Positions 31,899 to 42,250 of a stretch of 64,000 nucleotides of DNA are shown here, in pieces. Source of the DNA: Oscarella lobularis. Lineage: Eukaryota; Porifera; Homoscleromorpha; Homosclerophorida; Oscarellidae. Position 1 is the first letter of the stretch. Every line of letters begins with the position of its first letter. The translations under genes and the position numbers were made by a program. Below the pieces are notes generated by a model. That model did not search any database. It saw only the letters and a list, made by a program, of their open reading frames with translations, and was not told where the DNA came from. Location: positions 2,852,001 to 2,916,000 of the forward strand of contig NC_089185.1 in the NCBI RefSeq assembly GCF_947507565.1. Reading direction: 5' to 3'.

Positions 31899-33605
31899 AT
31901 GGTCGACGAAACGATTGCTTTTGAGACTAGCGGCCATTTAAGCAGCCTTGACTCACTGCGAATGTCAAACTACCTGTGCGACGTCGTAATCATCAGCGAA
32001 GACGGACAGCGCTTTCCAGCTCACCGAATAATTCTCGCCGCCTCGAGTCCATACTTTCGCACCATGTTTGAAGGAAGGTTTCTAGAGAGCAAGCAAACCG
32101 ACGTTGCTATTCGAAACGTCGACGGAGCAGTAATGAAGATGTTGATCGATTTCGCCTACAGAGGAAGAACAGAATGCCCTGCATCTGTTGAGAACGTTGT
32201 ATCTCTTTACGTGGCGGCTCACTACATTCAATTCGACAAAATCTTTCGAAGATGCAGCGACTGGCTCAAAGGCCACGTGGACGAGTCCAATTGCATCAGC
32301 ATGGGAATCGTCGGCGATCGATACGGCGATTCGGATTTACTCCGAATTGCTGATCGCTTGGCTGCCGTGACCATTTCCGTTTTGGCCGAGACCGAGGATT
32401 TTCTACTCCTTTCCGCAGAACACCTGAGCAGGATTATATCCCATGATGAATTGGGTGTCAAGGTCGAAGACGAGGTTCTGACGATTCTGCAAAAGTGGAT
32501 GAAGCACGATGAAGAGGCTCGTCGAGCTCAAGTCGAAACTCTTTCCACATTCGTTCGCTTTCCGTTGCTCGATTTCAAAGAATCGAGTGACGTTCTTTCG
32601 GATCTCGATTTGGTCTCCCATTATCGCTCGTCAGGCGGGTCCTGTCAACGTCGAGTCGGATGCGACGGCGTCCTGCTTGTGACTGGTGGGTTGGAGTGGA
32701 AACGATGTGAGAGTAATTTATGCAGTGAATATGATTTTTGTACGTGCAAAGATGTGAGCGATGAAGCGAGAGTATATGAGCCCAACAGCAACATATGGAC
32801 TACATTTCCTTCCTTGAAAGTGGGAATGTGTAGGCATACGATCGTGACTTCAAATGAGGTGCTTTACGCTCTTGGTGGTTATACCGAAGTTCACTCGGAT
32901 CAATACGCGGGTGTAGATGTCGAGACTGCAATCGTTCAGCGATATGATGCTGGACAACGACAATGGGTAGATGACGTGCAATGTATGAGTTGTACAAGTC
33001 ACGAGATAGTTTGTTGTAACAATCGCATTTACGGTATGAGCATCGGTACAAAAACCTCGGCGGAGGACGAGATGATATGTGAAGTGTTTGATTCGGGGAA
33101 GAATACGTGGATCCCCGTTTCCTGTCCTGAGAATGCTCTCTCATGTATATTAGCCTCGCTGGAAAATGAAATTGTTGCTATTGGCTGTGAGGGAGACTAT
33201 GGTGAATTCGGATATACGAAGTATGATCCATCAGAAAACCGCTGGTGCAAGTTCAAGTCTTTTCGTCAACAAGACTTCATCGACATGATGAGGCGTTGCC
33301 TCTACGTCACCACCGGAGACCGATTATATATTAAGGACGGCTATAATCCCGACTGTGCAGCGCTAATTTTCGACCGCCGCCTCGATTACTCGTTTTCCTT
33401 TGTAAAGGATTTTTTTCCATTTTCGACATGCTATGGGCTTGCCTATGATCTTGAAAGCAAGAGGATGTACATGTTCAATGATAAACAAATTGCTGTTTAT
33501 GATGAACGAGCTAACAGGTGGGACGTAAGAGACTGCCCAGATTTAGGGTTTGACTCGTTCAGTTGCGTAGTTGTGGAGAGAAAGCTGATGTTGGACTATG
33601 TTTAG
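31899..33605 (+). CDS. BTB-BACK-Kelch protein, copy D
   Basis: Intronless, 568 residues from ATG 31899 (MVDETIAFETSGHL). BTB, BACK and Kelch regions are as in the other copies. The first-blade loop is the longest of the cluster and carries four cysteines (between LVTGGLEWKRC and CKDVSDEARVYE). It is closest to copy C in the BTB/BACK half, with more divergence in the propeller. Confidence 0.9.
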   Translation: MVDETIAFETSGHLSSLDSLRMSNYLCDVVIISEDGQRFPAHRIILAASSPYFRTMFEGRFLESKQTDVAIRNVDGAVMKMLIDFAYRGRTECPASVENVVSLYVAAHYIQFDKIFRRCSDWLKGHVDESNCISMGIVGDRYGDSDLLRIADRLAAVTISVLAETEDFLLLSAEHLSRIISHDELGVKVEDEVLTILQKWMKHDEEARRAQVETLSTFVRFPLLDFKESSDVLSDLDLVSHYRSSGGSCQRRVGCDGVLLVTGGLEWKRCESNLCSEYDFCTCKDVSDEARVYEPNSNIWTTFPSLKVGMCRHTIVTSNEVLYALGGYTEVHSDQYAGVDVETAIVQRYDAGQRQWVDDVQCMSCTSHEIVCCNNRIYGMSIGTKTSAEDEMICEVFDSGKNTWIPVSCPENALSCILASLENEIVAIGCEGDYGEFGYTKYDPSENRWCKFKSFRQQDFIDMMRRCLYVTTGDRLYIKDGYNPDCAALIFDRRLDYSFSFVKDFFPFSTCYGLAYDLESKRMYMFNDKQIAVYDERANRWDVRDCPDLGFDSFSCVVVERKLMLDYV

Positions 33606-33750
33606 GTGTTCAGGAAGCTCCTGAAGAGTTTTCTTGTTTATCTCTGTCTATCCTTTTGTTGCTGCTGTACGCCTTTGTTTCCTTGGAGGGACTTGTAGTG
33701 CACACATGATTTATAAAACAAAACAACGCACTTAGAGGTACCTAAGGTGC

Positions 33751-36128
33751 TCACCGACCTGTCGCTTCTTCCGCCGACCACTCCGCTAGAGACGTCTTCC
33801 ATAAAGGCTTTCCAAGAAGCGAAATCGACGTCGCGTCTGTTATCTAAAGGAGACTTTCCTTATGAAACGTATACGATTACCACTCACTTCAACAGCGACG
33901 TAATCCCCGGGTACCGCTCTCGCATGACCCCCAGTAAACGTCAATTTATCAGGCATCGTGACGTCAGGGAAAACGACGCGAATATTCCCATCATTCCTTC
34001 CAGAAAGATCGGACTTTGATCGCTTACTCGCCTGCCGAGAACAGACATATAAAACGCTCAGTCAATCGACTGTTTTACTCTCACCCCTTCGACTAACACC
34101 AAGTGACGTTGGCCGATTTTTTCCCGTTGCTTTTTCTCCGCCAGAGAGTAAAACGCAGTCACAACCTCTTGTAACCGCTTCTGTTTCACGTCCTTAGGCA
34201 CGTCGTCGTTTAGCTTATGATAAGCATGAGTTTTCTATAGATTGTCCTTTATCTTGTACTGTGCTGAAGCGAAAGGCTGTCTAACCTGTCTCATGCTATA
34301 GGCAAACATGTACGCCATGTCATACTGCACGAGATTCATCAGAGACATCGTGTCCTGAAACTCCTCGTCAGTCTCTCCGCAAAATCCAACAATGACATCA
34401 CTGCTTATGTGAACACCTGTTCGAAATAAATGCGACCATTGCCAAAGTCGAGAGAAAGGGTATACTATACGTACCAGGAATTGTTTTTCTTATTAGCTGA
34501 ACCAGATCAAGATACGCCTCCCTACTGTATCTAATCCATTAAAAAATCGCACAACAAATCCTTTATCTGTCTCCTATAATAACTGACCCGCGTCTCATTC
34601 GCTTGAGAACGCTCGTGCTTCCACTCTGAGCGGGAAGGTGAATGTGATTGCACAAATTCGGCCTACTTTGAATCAGTTGAAGTAACTGTGTCAAGATAGA
34701 AAGCATGATTATTTTCTGAGAAGTCATAACGTCAGTCTTACGTCATCTGGAAAATCCTTTGGATGCGGTGAAGTGAACCTTATTCTCACTTCCGGATTAA
34801 TCTAAAAAAGCAAAAATTGAGCCGAGTCAAAGTAGCAGTAAAAAATCAACTTTCGATATTTGATCCAAAAGATGAACAAATCGAAACCCCCTCTTTCGTC
34901 TCTTGTAGATCTCCGTGAAACCTCGACTCAATTCAACGTCATCCGACGAAACGTCGCTAGTCTCGAGCTTGTCCCCATAGCTATTGACATTCTGTCCCAG
35001 AAGAGTTATCTCCTTTACACCCTATGTGCACACAACTCACATAGGAAAGAAAACTCTCCACATTATGTCTGTCTACTACCTGTTCTATTAGATGACGACA
35101 CTCTCTTATAACAGATGAAAACGGTCGACTTCGTTCTCGTCCTCGGGTGAACGGCACAATGCAAAAACTGCACATGTTATTGCAACCGCGCATTATGGAT
35201 CTGAGGATGATGATGGGAACGCAATGACTAGCCAGACAAAAAAAACGAAGTACGCGTTACAGGAGTGCCGTTGGCGAGTCTGTATTGAATCTCAAGGGCG
35301 TCACGTCAGCATACGTTTCTTCCATCGACAGTGCAACATTCACTGAAAAAATAAATAAGATTTGACAGGGATTTGACTTTGAAGACTCACTGGCTTCTTG
35401 ACCACTTTCAGCTAGGGTCAATAACGAAGGCAAGTCTCTGTACGCATCTAAATGTGAAAAAGCATAATCACGGATAATGGGTTGGCCCACATCTTTACGT
35501 ACCTGGTCCAGCAACAAAGTCGACTAAGCCGTTCGTCTCTAGAAGCTTCTTCTTGAGTCTCTCTGCCATGCAACCTTTTTGCATGAACACTTGGTCACAG
35601 TACAACGAGTTGCTCTAATACACTCTACCCAGTATCCCAACTTTGACGGAAGATCTCTCCTTGGGTGCCTTCTTCTTAAGACTATTGAAATAGTCTAGTC
35701 GATTCCAAATTTTCTGTTCTGCATTTTCTCTATATGGACATCAATTCGTGGGGTAATGGGAAGTGAATTTCGCCAGCTTACCGAACAGAACAGGTCACGG
35801 CCAAAATCACATCCGCCTATAAAGATCTTGTTCTGGTCATGATTAGAGGAGATGACTTTCTTACGTCGTGCGCTTCTTTCGTTCTCGAAAATCCCTCGTC
35901 TTTCAGGATTGACCATGCGACTTCGGAGTCGCTCACGTTCATTTGGCATCCGTACACTTCGAAATAGACTGAAGAGAAAACAGTAAGAAACGCCGGTGCA
36001 GATCAAAAGACGACGATCTCTACACCTTTTCGACCAAATCCACGACTTGCTGCGTCTCTATAAAAAGCTGTTGACAAGAGGCGGTGAGCTTTGAGAACAG
36101 ATCGCGCAGAGAACGAACGCAGCGACAT
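33751..36128 (-). CDS. CDK5RAP1: CDK5RAP1 radical-SAM methylthiotransferase
   Basis: About a dozen short exons with mostly 45-75-base introns. Exon 1 (36128-36026) gives [20 protein letters not shown], an Arg/Ser-rich mitochondrial presequence, and joins in phase to [11 protein letters not shown]. The UPF0004 cysteines follow (YGCQMN, AVTCSVR, GCMAERL), then [10 protein letters not shown], the radical-SAM cluster GCNNMCSFC with [30 protein letters not shown], and a C-terminal TRAM-like exon ([21 protein letters not shown]) ending at 33751. The enzyme adds methylthio groups to isopentenyl-A37 of mitochondrial tRNAs. It starts 52 bases from BTB copy E, and fragments of its 5-prime exons recur before copies F and G. 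Confidence 0.93.
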
Positions 36129-36180
36129 GGACGAATCGTTCTCATACGGGAGGGCGGGTAAAAAAAACCCCGGCTGCACA
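36129..36180. promoter_or_regulatory. Bidirectional promoter of CDK5RAP1 and BTB copy E
   Basis: 52 bases between the divergent start codons. The sequence (GACGAATC..TACGGGAGGGCGGGTAAAAAAAACCCC) recurs almost unchanged before copy F and in shortened form before copy G, although CDK5RAP1 is dead there. Confidence 0.55.
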
Positions 36181-37842
36181 ATGGAAAAAAAGATCGCCTT
36201 CAAGACGCGCGAAAAAACTGCAATGACAACGATCGACTCTTATCGAGAATCGAATTATCTATGCGACGTCGTTGTCGTCACCGAAGACGGCCTACGATTT
36301 CCAGCGCACAGAATAATACTCGCTTCCGCCAGCGATTTCTTTAGTACCATGTTCGGAGGAGCGTTTCTAGAGAGCGACCGCAACCAAACCGACGTCGCTA
36401 TTCGTAACATCGAAGGAGCAGCAATGAAGATGCTAATCGAATACGCCTACAGAGAAGAAATCGAATGCCCCGAATCTGTTGAGAATGTGCTATCTCTTTA
36501 CAAGGCGGCTCACTATATTCAAATGGACGAACTCGTTCGAATGTGCAGCGACTGGCTCAAACGCCACGTGGACGCGTTCAATTGCGTCAGCATAGGGATT
36601 GTTGCAGATAAATACGGTAATTCGGATTTACTCCGAGTTGCTGATCGCATTGCGGCGAATAGTATTTTTCTTGTGGCGGAGAGCGAGGATTTTCTCTCGC
36701 TTTCGATCGAACACGTGAGCAGGATTTTATCTCGGGATGATATCCGCGTGAAATCGGAAGGCGAATTTCTGAACATTTTGCATAAGTGGATCGTGCACGA
36801 TGAAGTGTCGCGTCGACGTCACGTCGAAGCGCTGTCGAAATTCGTCCGATTTCAACTAATCGATTTTGATGAATCGAAGGACGTTCTTTCGGGTCTTGAC
36901 TTGGTGTCCCATTATCACTCGTCGGACGGCGGGACCATTCAGCGTCAACTCGGATGCGACGGGGTTATACTACTTGCCGGCGGGAGATGCTGCTATAAAA
37001 ATAAAGTTACCAAAGAAGCTAGAATATATGACGCCAACAGCGACACGTGGAGTACGTTTCCTTCCCTGGCAGTGGGAACGTATTCCTCGAGGATTGTGAC
37101 ATCTTGTGACGTGCTTTACGCTTTAGGTGGTTATACGTCATACGGAGGAGATTCTAGTAGTATTGTTCAGCGATATGATGCTGAACAACGGCGATGGGTG
37201 GACGACGTGCCACCTATGTCTACTTCAAGAGCAATGAACGAAATAGTTTGTTGTACCAATCGCACGTACGGTATCAGTGAGAGCGCTTATCTTCTGTCGA
37301 AGTGTGAAGTGTTTGATCCAGAGAAGAAAGCGTGGGCACCCGTTTCCGTTTCTCGGAGTGACTTTGAGAATAACTGCTGCATTGTATGTTCGGTGGCTGA
37401 CAAGATTTATGTAATTGGCTCTACCGGCGGTTTGACATTGGGCTATAAGATGTACGATCCACTGGAAGACCGTTGGTGTAAACTTAAGCTTTTGCCAGAC
37501 CTGCCAAATGAATACAACTCAGAACTGAGTCCTTATAATTCATACGCCACCATGGGAGACCGAGTATACATTCATTCACGGAATTGTCGTAATAATGGTG
37601 CGCTAATTTTCGACAGTTGCAGCGAGCGCTTCTCTTTCGTTGAAAATTTCTTTCCACTTTCGTACTGCCGTGGACTAGCTTATGATGTTGACAGCAAGAG
37701 GATGTTTATGCTAGGTTCTGAAATTCGCGAGAATCATGTTGCTGTTTACGAGGAACGAGTAAACAGATGGTACTGTAGAGAAAGAAAGTACGACATCGCA
37801 GGTTTCGGATGCGCAGTCGTGGATAGAAAGCTGATGTGCTGA
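36181..37842 (+). CDS. BTB-BACK-Kelch protein, copy E
   Basis: Intronless, 553 residues from ATG 36181 (MEKKIAFKTREKTAMTTIDS). An upstream ATG at 36127 is in frame but is absent at the matching place in copy F, so 36181 is preferred. The E/F/G subgroup shares the short N-terminus REKT..TIDSYRESNYLCDVV, a FGGAFLESDRN insertion in BTB, LSGLDLVSHYHSSDGGTIQ before the propeller and a DRKLMC-type end. Confidence 0.9.
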   Translation: MEKKIAFKTREKTAMTTIDSYRESNYLCDVVVVTEDGLRFPAHRIILASASDFFSTMFGGAFLESDRNQTDVAIRNIEGAAMKMLIEYAYREEIECPESVENVLSLYKAAHYIQMDELVRMCSDWLKRHVDAFNCVSIGIVADKYGNSDLLRVADRIAANSIFLVAESEDFLSLSIEHVSRILSRDDIRVKSEGEFLNILHKWIVHDEVSRRRHVEALSKFVRFQLIDFDESKDVLSGLDLVSHYHSSDGGTIQRQLGCDGVILLAGGRCCYKNKVTKEARIYDANSDTWSTFPSLAVGTYSSRIVTSCDVLYALGGYTSYGGDSSSIVQRYDAEQRRWVDDVPPMSTSRAMNEIVCCTNRTYGISESAYLLSKCEVFDPEKKAWAPVSVSRSDFENNCCIVCSVADKIYVIGSTGGLTLGYKMYDPLEDRWCKLKLLPDLPNEYNSELSPYNSYATMGDRVYIHSRNCRNNGALIFDSCSERFSFVENFFPLSYCRGLAYDVDSKRMFMLGSEIRENHVAVYEERVNRWYCRERKYDIAGFGCAVVDRKLMC

Positions 37843-37935
37843 ACTTATAGTAGTTTAGTATCATATAGAAAAATCTTTGCTTTGCCCCTGATTTCGTGTC
37901 ATTGATTATGAGCTTAGTTTGCAATCTGGCATTTC

Positions 37936-38460
37936 TTGTGTCCGTCTCTAGCAGCTTCTTCTTGAGTCTCTCTGCCAGCCATGCAACCTGTCCCCACGAA
38001 ACTTATACACTCTATCCAGAATCTCAACTTTGATGGACTATTTCTCTTTGGGTGCCCTTCTCAAGACTATTGACCAAATTTTGTTGGGCATTGATTGGTG
38101 AGCCTTTCATCGACTCTAAGGAACTGTGCCGGCTTACCAAACGGAACAGGTCACGGCCAAAATTACGTCCGCCTATACAATATCGTCTTGTTGAGGAACA
38201 GTTTGTTCACGTCGTACGCTTCTTTCGTTCTCGAAAATCCCTCTACTTTCAGAATTGACCAAGCAACTTCAGAGTCGCTCACGTTCATTTGGCATCCGTA
38301 CACTTCGAAAATAGACTGAAGATAACAGTAAGAAACGGTGCAGATCATACGATCTACACCTTTTCGGACCCTAATCCACGACTTGCTGCCGTTGCAGCGT
38401 CTCTCTGAAAAGCAGTTGACAAGAGGCGGTGCGCCTTGAGAACAGATCGCGCAGAGAACG
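37936..38460 (-). pseudogene. Dead stub of CDK5RAP1 5-prime exons before copy F
   Basis: It matches CDK5RAP1 from about 35530 to 36128 with internal losses: the [10 protein letters not shown] exon (about 37950-38000), the VTCSVR exon region (about 38140-38160), the [18 protein letters not shown] exon (about 38220-38310) and the first exon (about 38365-38460). The FeS domain and everything after it are missing. Confidence 0.85.
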
Positions 38461-38525
38461 AACGCAGCGTCACGGACGAATCCTTCGCATACGGGAGGCG
38501 CGGGTAAAAAAAACCCGGCAGCACG

Positions 38526-40193
38526 ATGGTAAAAAAGATCGCTTTCCAGACGCGCGAAAAAACGAAAACTGCAATGGCAACGATCGACTCTTATCGAGAA
38601 TCGAATTATCTGTGCGACGTCGTTATCTGCACCGAAGACGGTCAACGATTTCCAGCGCACCGAATAATACTCGCTTCCGCCAGCGATTTCTTTAGTGCAA
38701 TGTTCGGAGGAGCGTTTCTAGAGAGCGACCGCAACCGAACCGACGACGACGTCGCTGTTCGGAACGTCGAAGGAGCAGCAATGAAGATGCTAATCGAATA
38801 CGCCTACAGAGGAAGAGTCGAATGCCCTAAATCCGCTGAGAACGTTCTATCTCTTTACGAGGCGGCTCAATATGTTCAAATCGACGAACTCGTTCGAATG
38901 TGCAGTGACTGGCTCAGATGGCACGTGGACGCGTCCAATTGCGTCAGCATGGGGATTGTTGCAGATAAATACGGTAATTCGGATTTACTCCGAATTGCTG
39001 ATGGCACTGCGGCGCGGAATCTTTTTCTTGTGGCGGAAAGCGAGGATTTTCTCTCGCTTGCGTTCGAACGCTTGAGCAGGATTTTATCTCGGGACGATGT
39101 CCGCGTGAAATCGGAAGGCGAATTTCTGAATATTTTACACAAGTGGATCGTGCACGATGAAGTGTCGCGACGACGTCACGTCGAAGCGCTGTCGAAATTC
39201 GTCCGATTTCGACTAATCGATTTTGACGAATCGAAGGACGTTCTTTCGGGTCTCGACTTGGTGTCCCATTATCACTCGTCGGACGGCGGGACCATTCAGC
39301 GTCAGCTCGGATGCGACGGGGTTCTACTAGTTGCCGGCGGGAGATACGATAAAACACAAACAGTTATCAAAGAAGCTAGAATATATGACGCCAACAGCGA
39401 CACGTGGAGTACGTTTCCTTCCCTGGCAGTGGCAACGTTTTTCTCAAGGATTGTGACATCTTGTGACGTGCCTTACGCTTTCGGTGGTTATACGTCATTC
39501 AATTGTAGTAGTAGAATTGTTCAGCGATATGATGCTGAACAACGGCGATGGGTGGATGACGTGCCACCTATGTCTACTTCAAGAGCAATGCACGAAATAG
39601 TTTGCTCTAACAATCGCATCTACGGTATCAGCAACAGTTATCGTAAGTCGGGCTGTGAAGTGTTTGATCCAGAGAAGAAAGCATGGGCACCCCTTTCCGT
39701 TTCTCAGAGTGACTTTCAGGATGACAGCTACATTGTATGTTCGGTGGCTGACAAGATTTATGTAATTGGCGCTACCGGCGGTTGGGAATCGGGCTATAAG
39801 ATGTACGATCCACTGGAAGACCGTTGGTGTAAACTTGATCTTTTGCGAGACCTGCCAAATGAATGCTACTCACTACTGGATCCTTGTAATTTATACGCCA
39901 CCATGGGAGACCGAGTATACATTCATTCATGGAAATGTCGTAAAAATGGTGCGCTAATTTTCGACGGTCGCAGCGAGCATTTCTCTTTCGTTGAAAATTT
40001 CTTTCCACTTTCGGACTGCTGTGGACTAGCTTGTGATGTCGACAGCAAGAGGATGTTTATGCTAGGTTCTGGAAATTGCGAGCAACAAGTTGCTGTTTAC
40101 GAGGAACGAGTAAACAGATGGTACTGTAGAAAAAGAAAGTACGACATCGCAGATTTCGGATGCGCAGTCGTGGGCAGAAAGCTGATGTGCTGA
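38526..40193 (+). CDS. BTB-BACK-Kelch protein, copy F
   Basis: Intronless, 555 residues (MVKKIAFQTREKTKTAMATI). It is nearly identical to copy G at both ends and clearly a sister of copy E. BTB, BACK and Kelch regions are intact. Differences from G cluster in the propeller, e.g. GGRYDKTQTVIKE against GGGSNEPETVSKE in the first blade. Confidence 0.9.
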   Translation: MVKKIAFQTREKTKTAMATIDSYRESNYLCDVVICTEDGQRFPAHRIILASASDFFSAMFGGAFLESDRNRTDDDVAVRNVEGAAMKMLIEYAYRGRVECPKSAENVLSLYEAAQYVQIDELVRMCSDWLRWHVDASNCVSMGIVADKYGNSDLLRIADGTAARNLFLVAESEDFLSLAFERLSRILSRDDVRVKSEGEFLNILHKWIVHDEVSRRRHVEALSKFVRFRLIDFDESKDVLSGLDLVSHYHSSDGGTIQRQLGCDGVLLVAGGRYDKTQTVIKEARIYDANSDTWSTFPSLAVATFFSRIVTSCDVPYAFGGYTSFNCSSRIVQRYDAEQRRWVDDVPPMSTSRAMHEIVCSNNRIYGISNSYRKSGCEVFDPEKKAWAPLSVSQSDFQDDSYIVCSVADKIYVIGATGGWESGYKMYDPLEDRWCKLDLLRDLPNECYSLLDPCNLYATMGDRVYIHSWKCRKNGALIFDGRSEHFSFVENFFPLSDCCGLACDVDSKRMFMLGSGNCEQQVAVYEERVNRWYCRKRKYDIADFGCAVVGRKLMC

Positions 40194-40269
40194 ACTTACA
40201 GTAGTTTAGTATCCTATAGAAAAATCTTTGTTTTGTCCCTGATTTCGTGTCATTGATTATGAGCGTAGT

Positions 40270-40545
40270 TTGTTTCTTGTGTCGGTCTCTAGCAGCTTCT
40301 TCTTGAGTCTCTCTGCCAGCCATGGAACCTGTCCCCACGAAAGAGAACTTATACACTTCTATCGAGAATCCCAACTGTGATGGAATATTTCTCTTTGGCC
40401 GCCCTTCTCTCATAACTATTGACCAAATTGTTGGGCATTGATTCGCGGGCCTTCCATCGACTCTAATAAGTGAACTGTACCGGCTTACCAAACGGAACAG
40501 GTCACGCCCAAAATTACGTCCCGCACGGCATCCGTACATATACGG
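40270..40545 (-). pseudogene. Second, more decayed CDK5RAP1 stub before copy G
   Basis: It contains the GTCTCTAGCAGCTTCTTCTTG exon segment, the CTTACCAAACGGAACAGGTCACG segment and a scrap of the CATCCGTACA exon fused directly to the promoter. It is shorter than the stub before copy F. Confidence 0.8.
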
Positions 40546-40576
40546 GAGCGCGACAGAAAAAAACCCCGGCAGCACG

Positions 40577-42250
40577 ATGGTAAAAAAGATCGCTTTCCAG
40601 ACGCGCGGAAAAACGAAAACTGCAATGGCAACGATCGACTCTTATCGAAAATCGAATTATCTGTGCGACGTCGTTATCTGCACCGAAGACGGTCAACGAT
40701 TTCCAGCGCACAGAATAATACTCGCTTCCGCCAGCGATTTCTTTAGTGCAATGTTCGGAGGAGCGTTTCTAGAGAGCGAACGCAACCGAACCGACGACGA
40801 CGTCGCTATTCGGAACGTCGAAGGAGCAGCAATGAAGATGCTAATCGAATACGCCTACAGAGGAAAAACCGAATGCCCTGAATCCGCTGAGAACGTTCTA
40901 TCTCTTTACGAAGCGGCTCAATATATTCAAATGGACGAACTCGTTCGAATGTGCAGCGACTGGCTCAAAGACCACGTGGACCATTCCAATTGCGTCAGCA
41001 TCGGGATTGTTGCGGATAAATACGGTAATTCGGATTTACTCCGAATTGCTGATGACTTTGCGGCGCGAAATCTTTTTCTTGTGGCGGAGAGCGAGGATTT
41101 TCTCTCGCTTTCGTTCGAACGCGTGATCAGGACTTTATCTCGGGGCGATATCCGCGTGAAATCGGAAGGCGAATTTCTGAATATTTTGCATAAGTGGATC
41201 GAGCACGATGAGGCGTCTCGTCGACGTCACGTCGAAGCGCTGTCGAAATTCGTCCGATTTCCACTAACTGATTTTGACGAATCGAAGGACGTTCTTTCGG
41301 GTCTCGACTTGGTGTCCCATTATCACTCGTCAGACGGCGGGACCATTCGGCGTCAGCTCGGATGCGACGCGGTTCTACTAGTTGCCGGCGGGGGAAGCAA
41401 TGAACCAGAAACAGTTAGCAAAGAAGCTAGAATATATGACGCCTACAGCGACACGTGGAGTACGTTTCCTTCCCTGGCAGTGGGAACGTATTCCTCAAGG
41501 ATTGCGACATCTTGTGACGTGACTTACGCTTTCGGTGGTTATACGTCATTCAATTGTAGTAGTAGAATTGTTCAGCGATATGATGCTGAACAACGGCGAT
41601 GGGTGGACGACGTGCCACCTATGTCTACTTCAAGAGCAGTGAACGAAATAGTTTGTTGTACCAATCGCATCTACGGTATCAGCAACAGTTATTGTAAGTC
41701 GGGCTGTGAAGTGTTTGATCCAGAGAAGAAAGCGTGGGCACCCGTTTCCGTTTCTCAGAGTGACTTTCAGGATGACAGCTACATTGTATGTTCGGTGGCT
41801 GACAAGATTTATGTAATTGGCTTTACCGGCGGTTGTGAATTGGGCTATAAGATGTACGATCCACGGGAAGATCGTTGGTGTAAACTTGAGCTTTTTCGAG
41901 ACTTGCCAAATGAATACGTCTCACTACTGGATCCTTGTAATTTATACGCCACCATGGGAGACCGAGTATACATTTATCCATGGAAATGGTGTAATAATGG
42001 TGCCCTAATTTTCGACGGTCGCAGCGAGCGTTTCTCTTTCGTTGAAAATTTCTTTCCACTTTCGGACTGCTTTGGACTAGCTTACGATGTTGACAGCAAG
42101 AGGATGTTTATGCTAGGTTCTGAAAATTGCGAGCAACAAGTTGCTGTTTACGAGGAACGAGTAAACAGATGGCACTGTAGAGCCTTCGAAAGAAAGGACG
42201 ACATCACAGATTTCGGATGCGCAGTCGTGGACAGAAAGCTGATGTTCTGA
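40577..42250 (+). CDS. BTB-BACK-Kelch protein, copy G
   Basis: Intronless, 557 residues (MVKKIAFQTRGKTKTAMATI). It is the last copy of the cluster and the closest relative of F. All three regions are intact. The C-terminus ends DRKLMF. Identical 3-prime flanks after E, F and G (TATAGAAAAATCTTTG.. TTTCGTGTCATTGATTATGAGC) show that the flank was duplicated too. Confidence 0.9.
   Translation: MVKKIAFQTRGKTKTAMATIDSYRKSNYLCDVVICTEDGQRFPAHRIILASASDFFSAMFGGAFLESERNRTDDDVAIRNVEGAAMKMLIEYAYRGKTECPESAENVLSLYEAAQYIQMDELVRMCSDWLKDHVDHSNCVSIGIVADKYGNSDLLRIADDFAARNLFLVAESEDFLSLSFERVIRTLSRGDIRVKSEGEFLNILHKWIEHDEASRRRHVEALSKFVRFPLTDFDESKDVLSGLDLVSHYHSSDGGTIRRQLGCDAVLLVAGGGSNEPETVSKEARIYDAYSDTWSTFPSLAVGTYSSRIATSCDVTYAFGGYTSFNCSSRIVQRYDAEQRRWVDDVPPMSTSRAVNEIVCCTNRIYGISNSYCKSGCEVFDPEKKAWAPVSVSQSDFQDDSYIVCSVADKIYVIGFTGGCELGYKMYDPREDRWCKLELFRDLPNEYVSLLDPCNLYATMGDRVYIYPWKWCNNGALIFDGRSERFSFVENFFPLSDCFGLAYDVDSKRMFMLGSENCEQQVAVYEERVNRWHCRAFERKDDITDFGCAVVDRKLMF

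Noticed and set aside
36091-36180. Longer N-terminus of BTB copy E
   Set aside because: It overlaps CDK5RAP1 exon 1 and the in-frame ATG is not kept in copy F; the preferred start is 36181.
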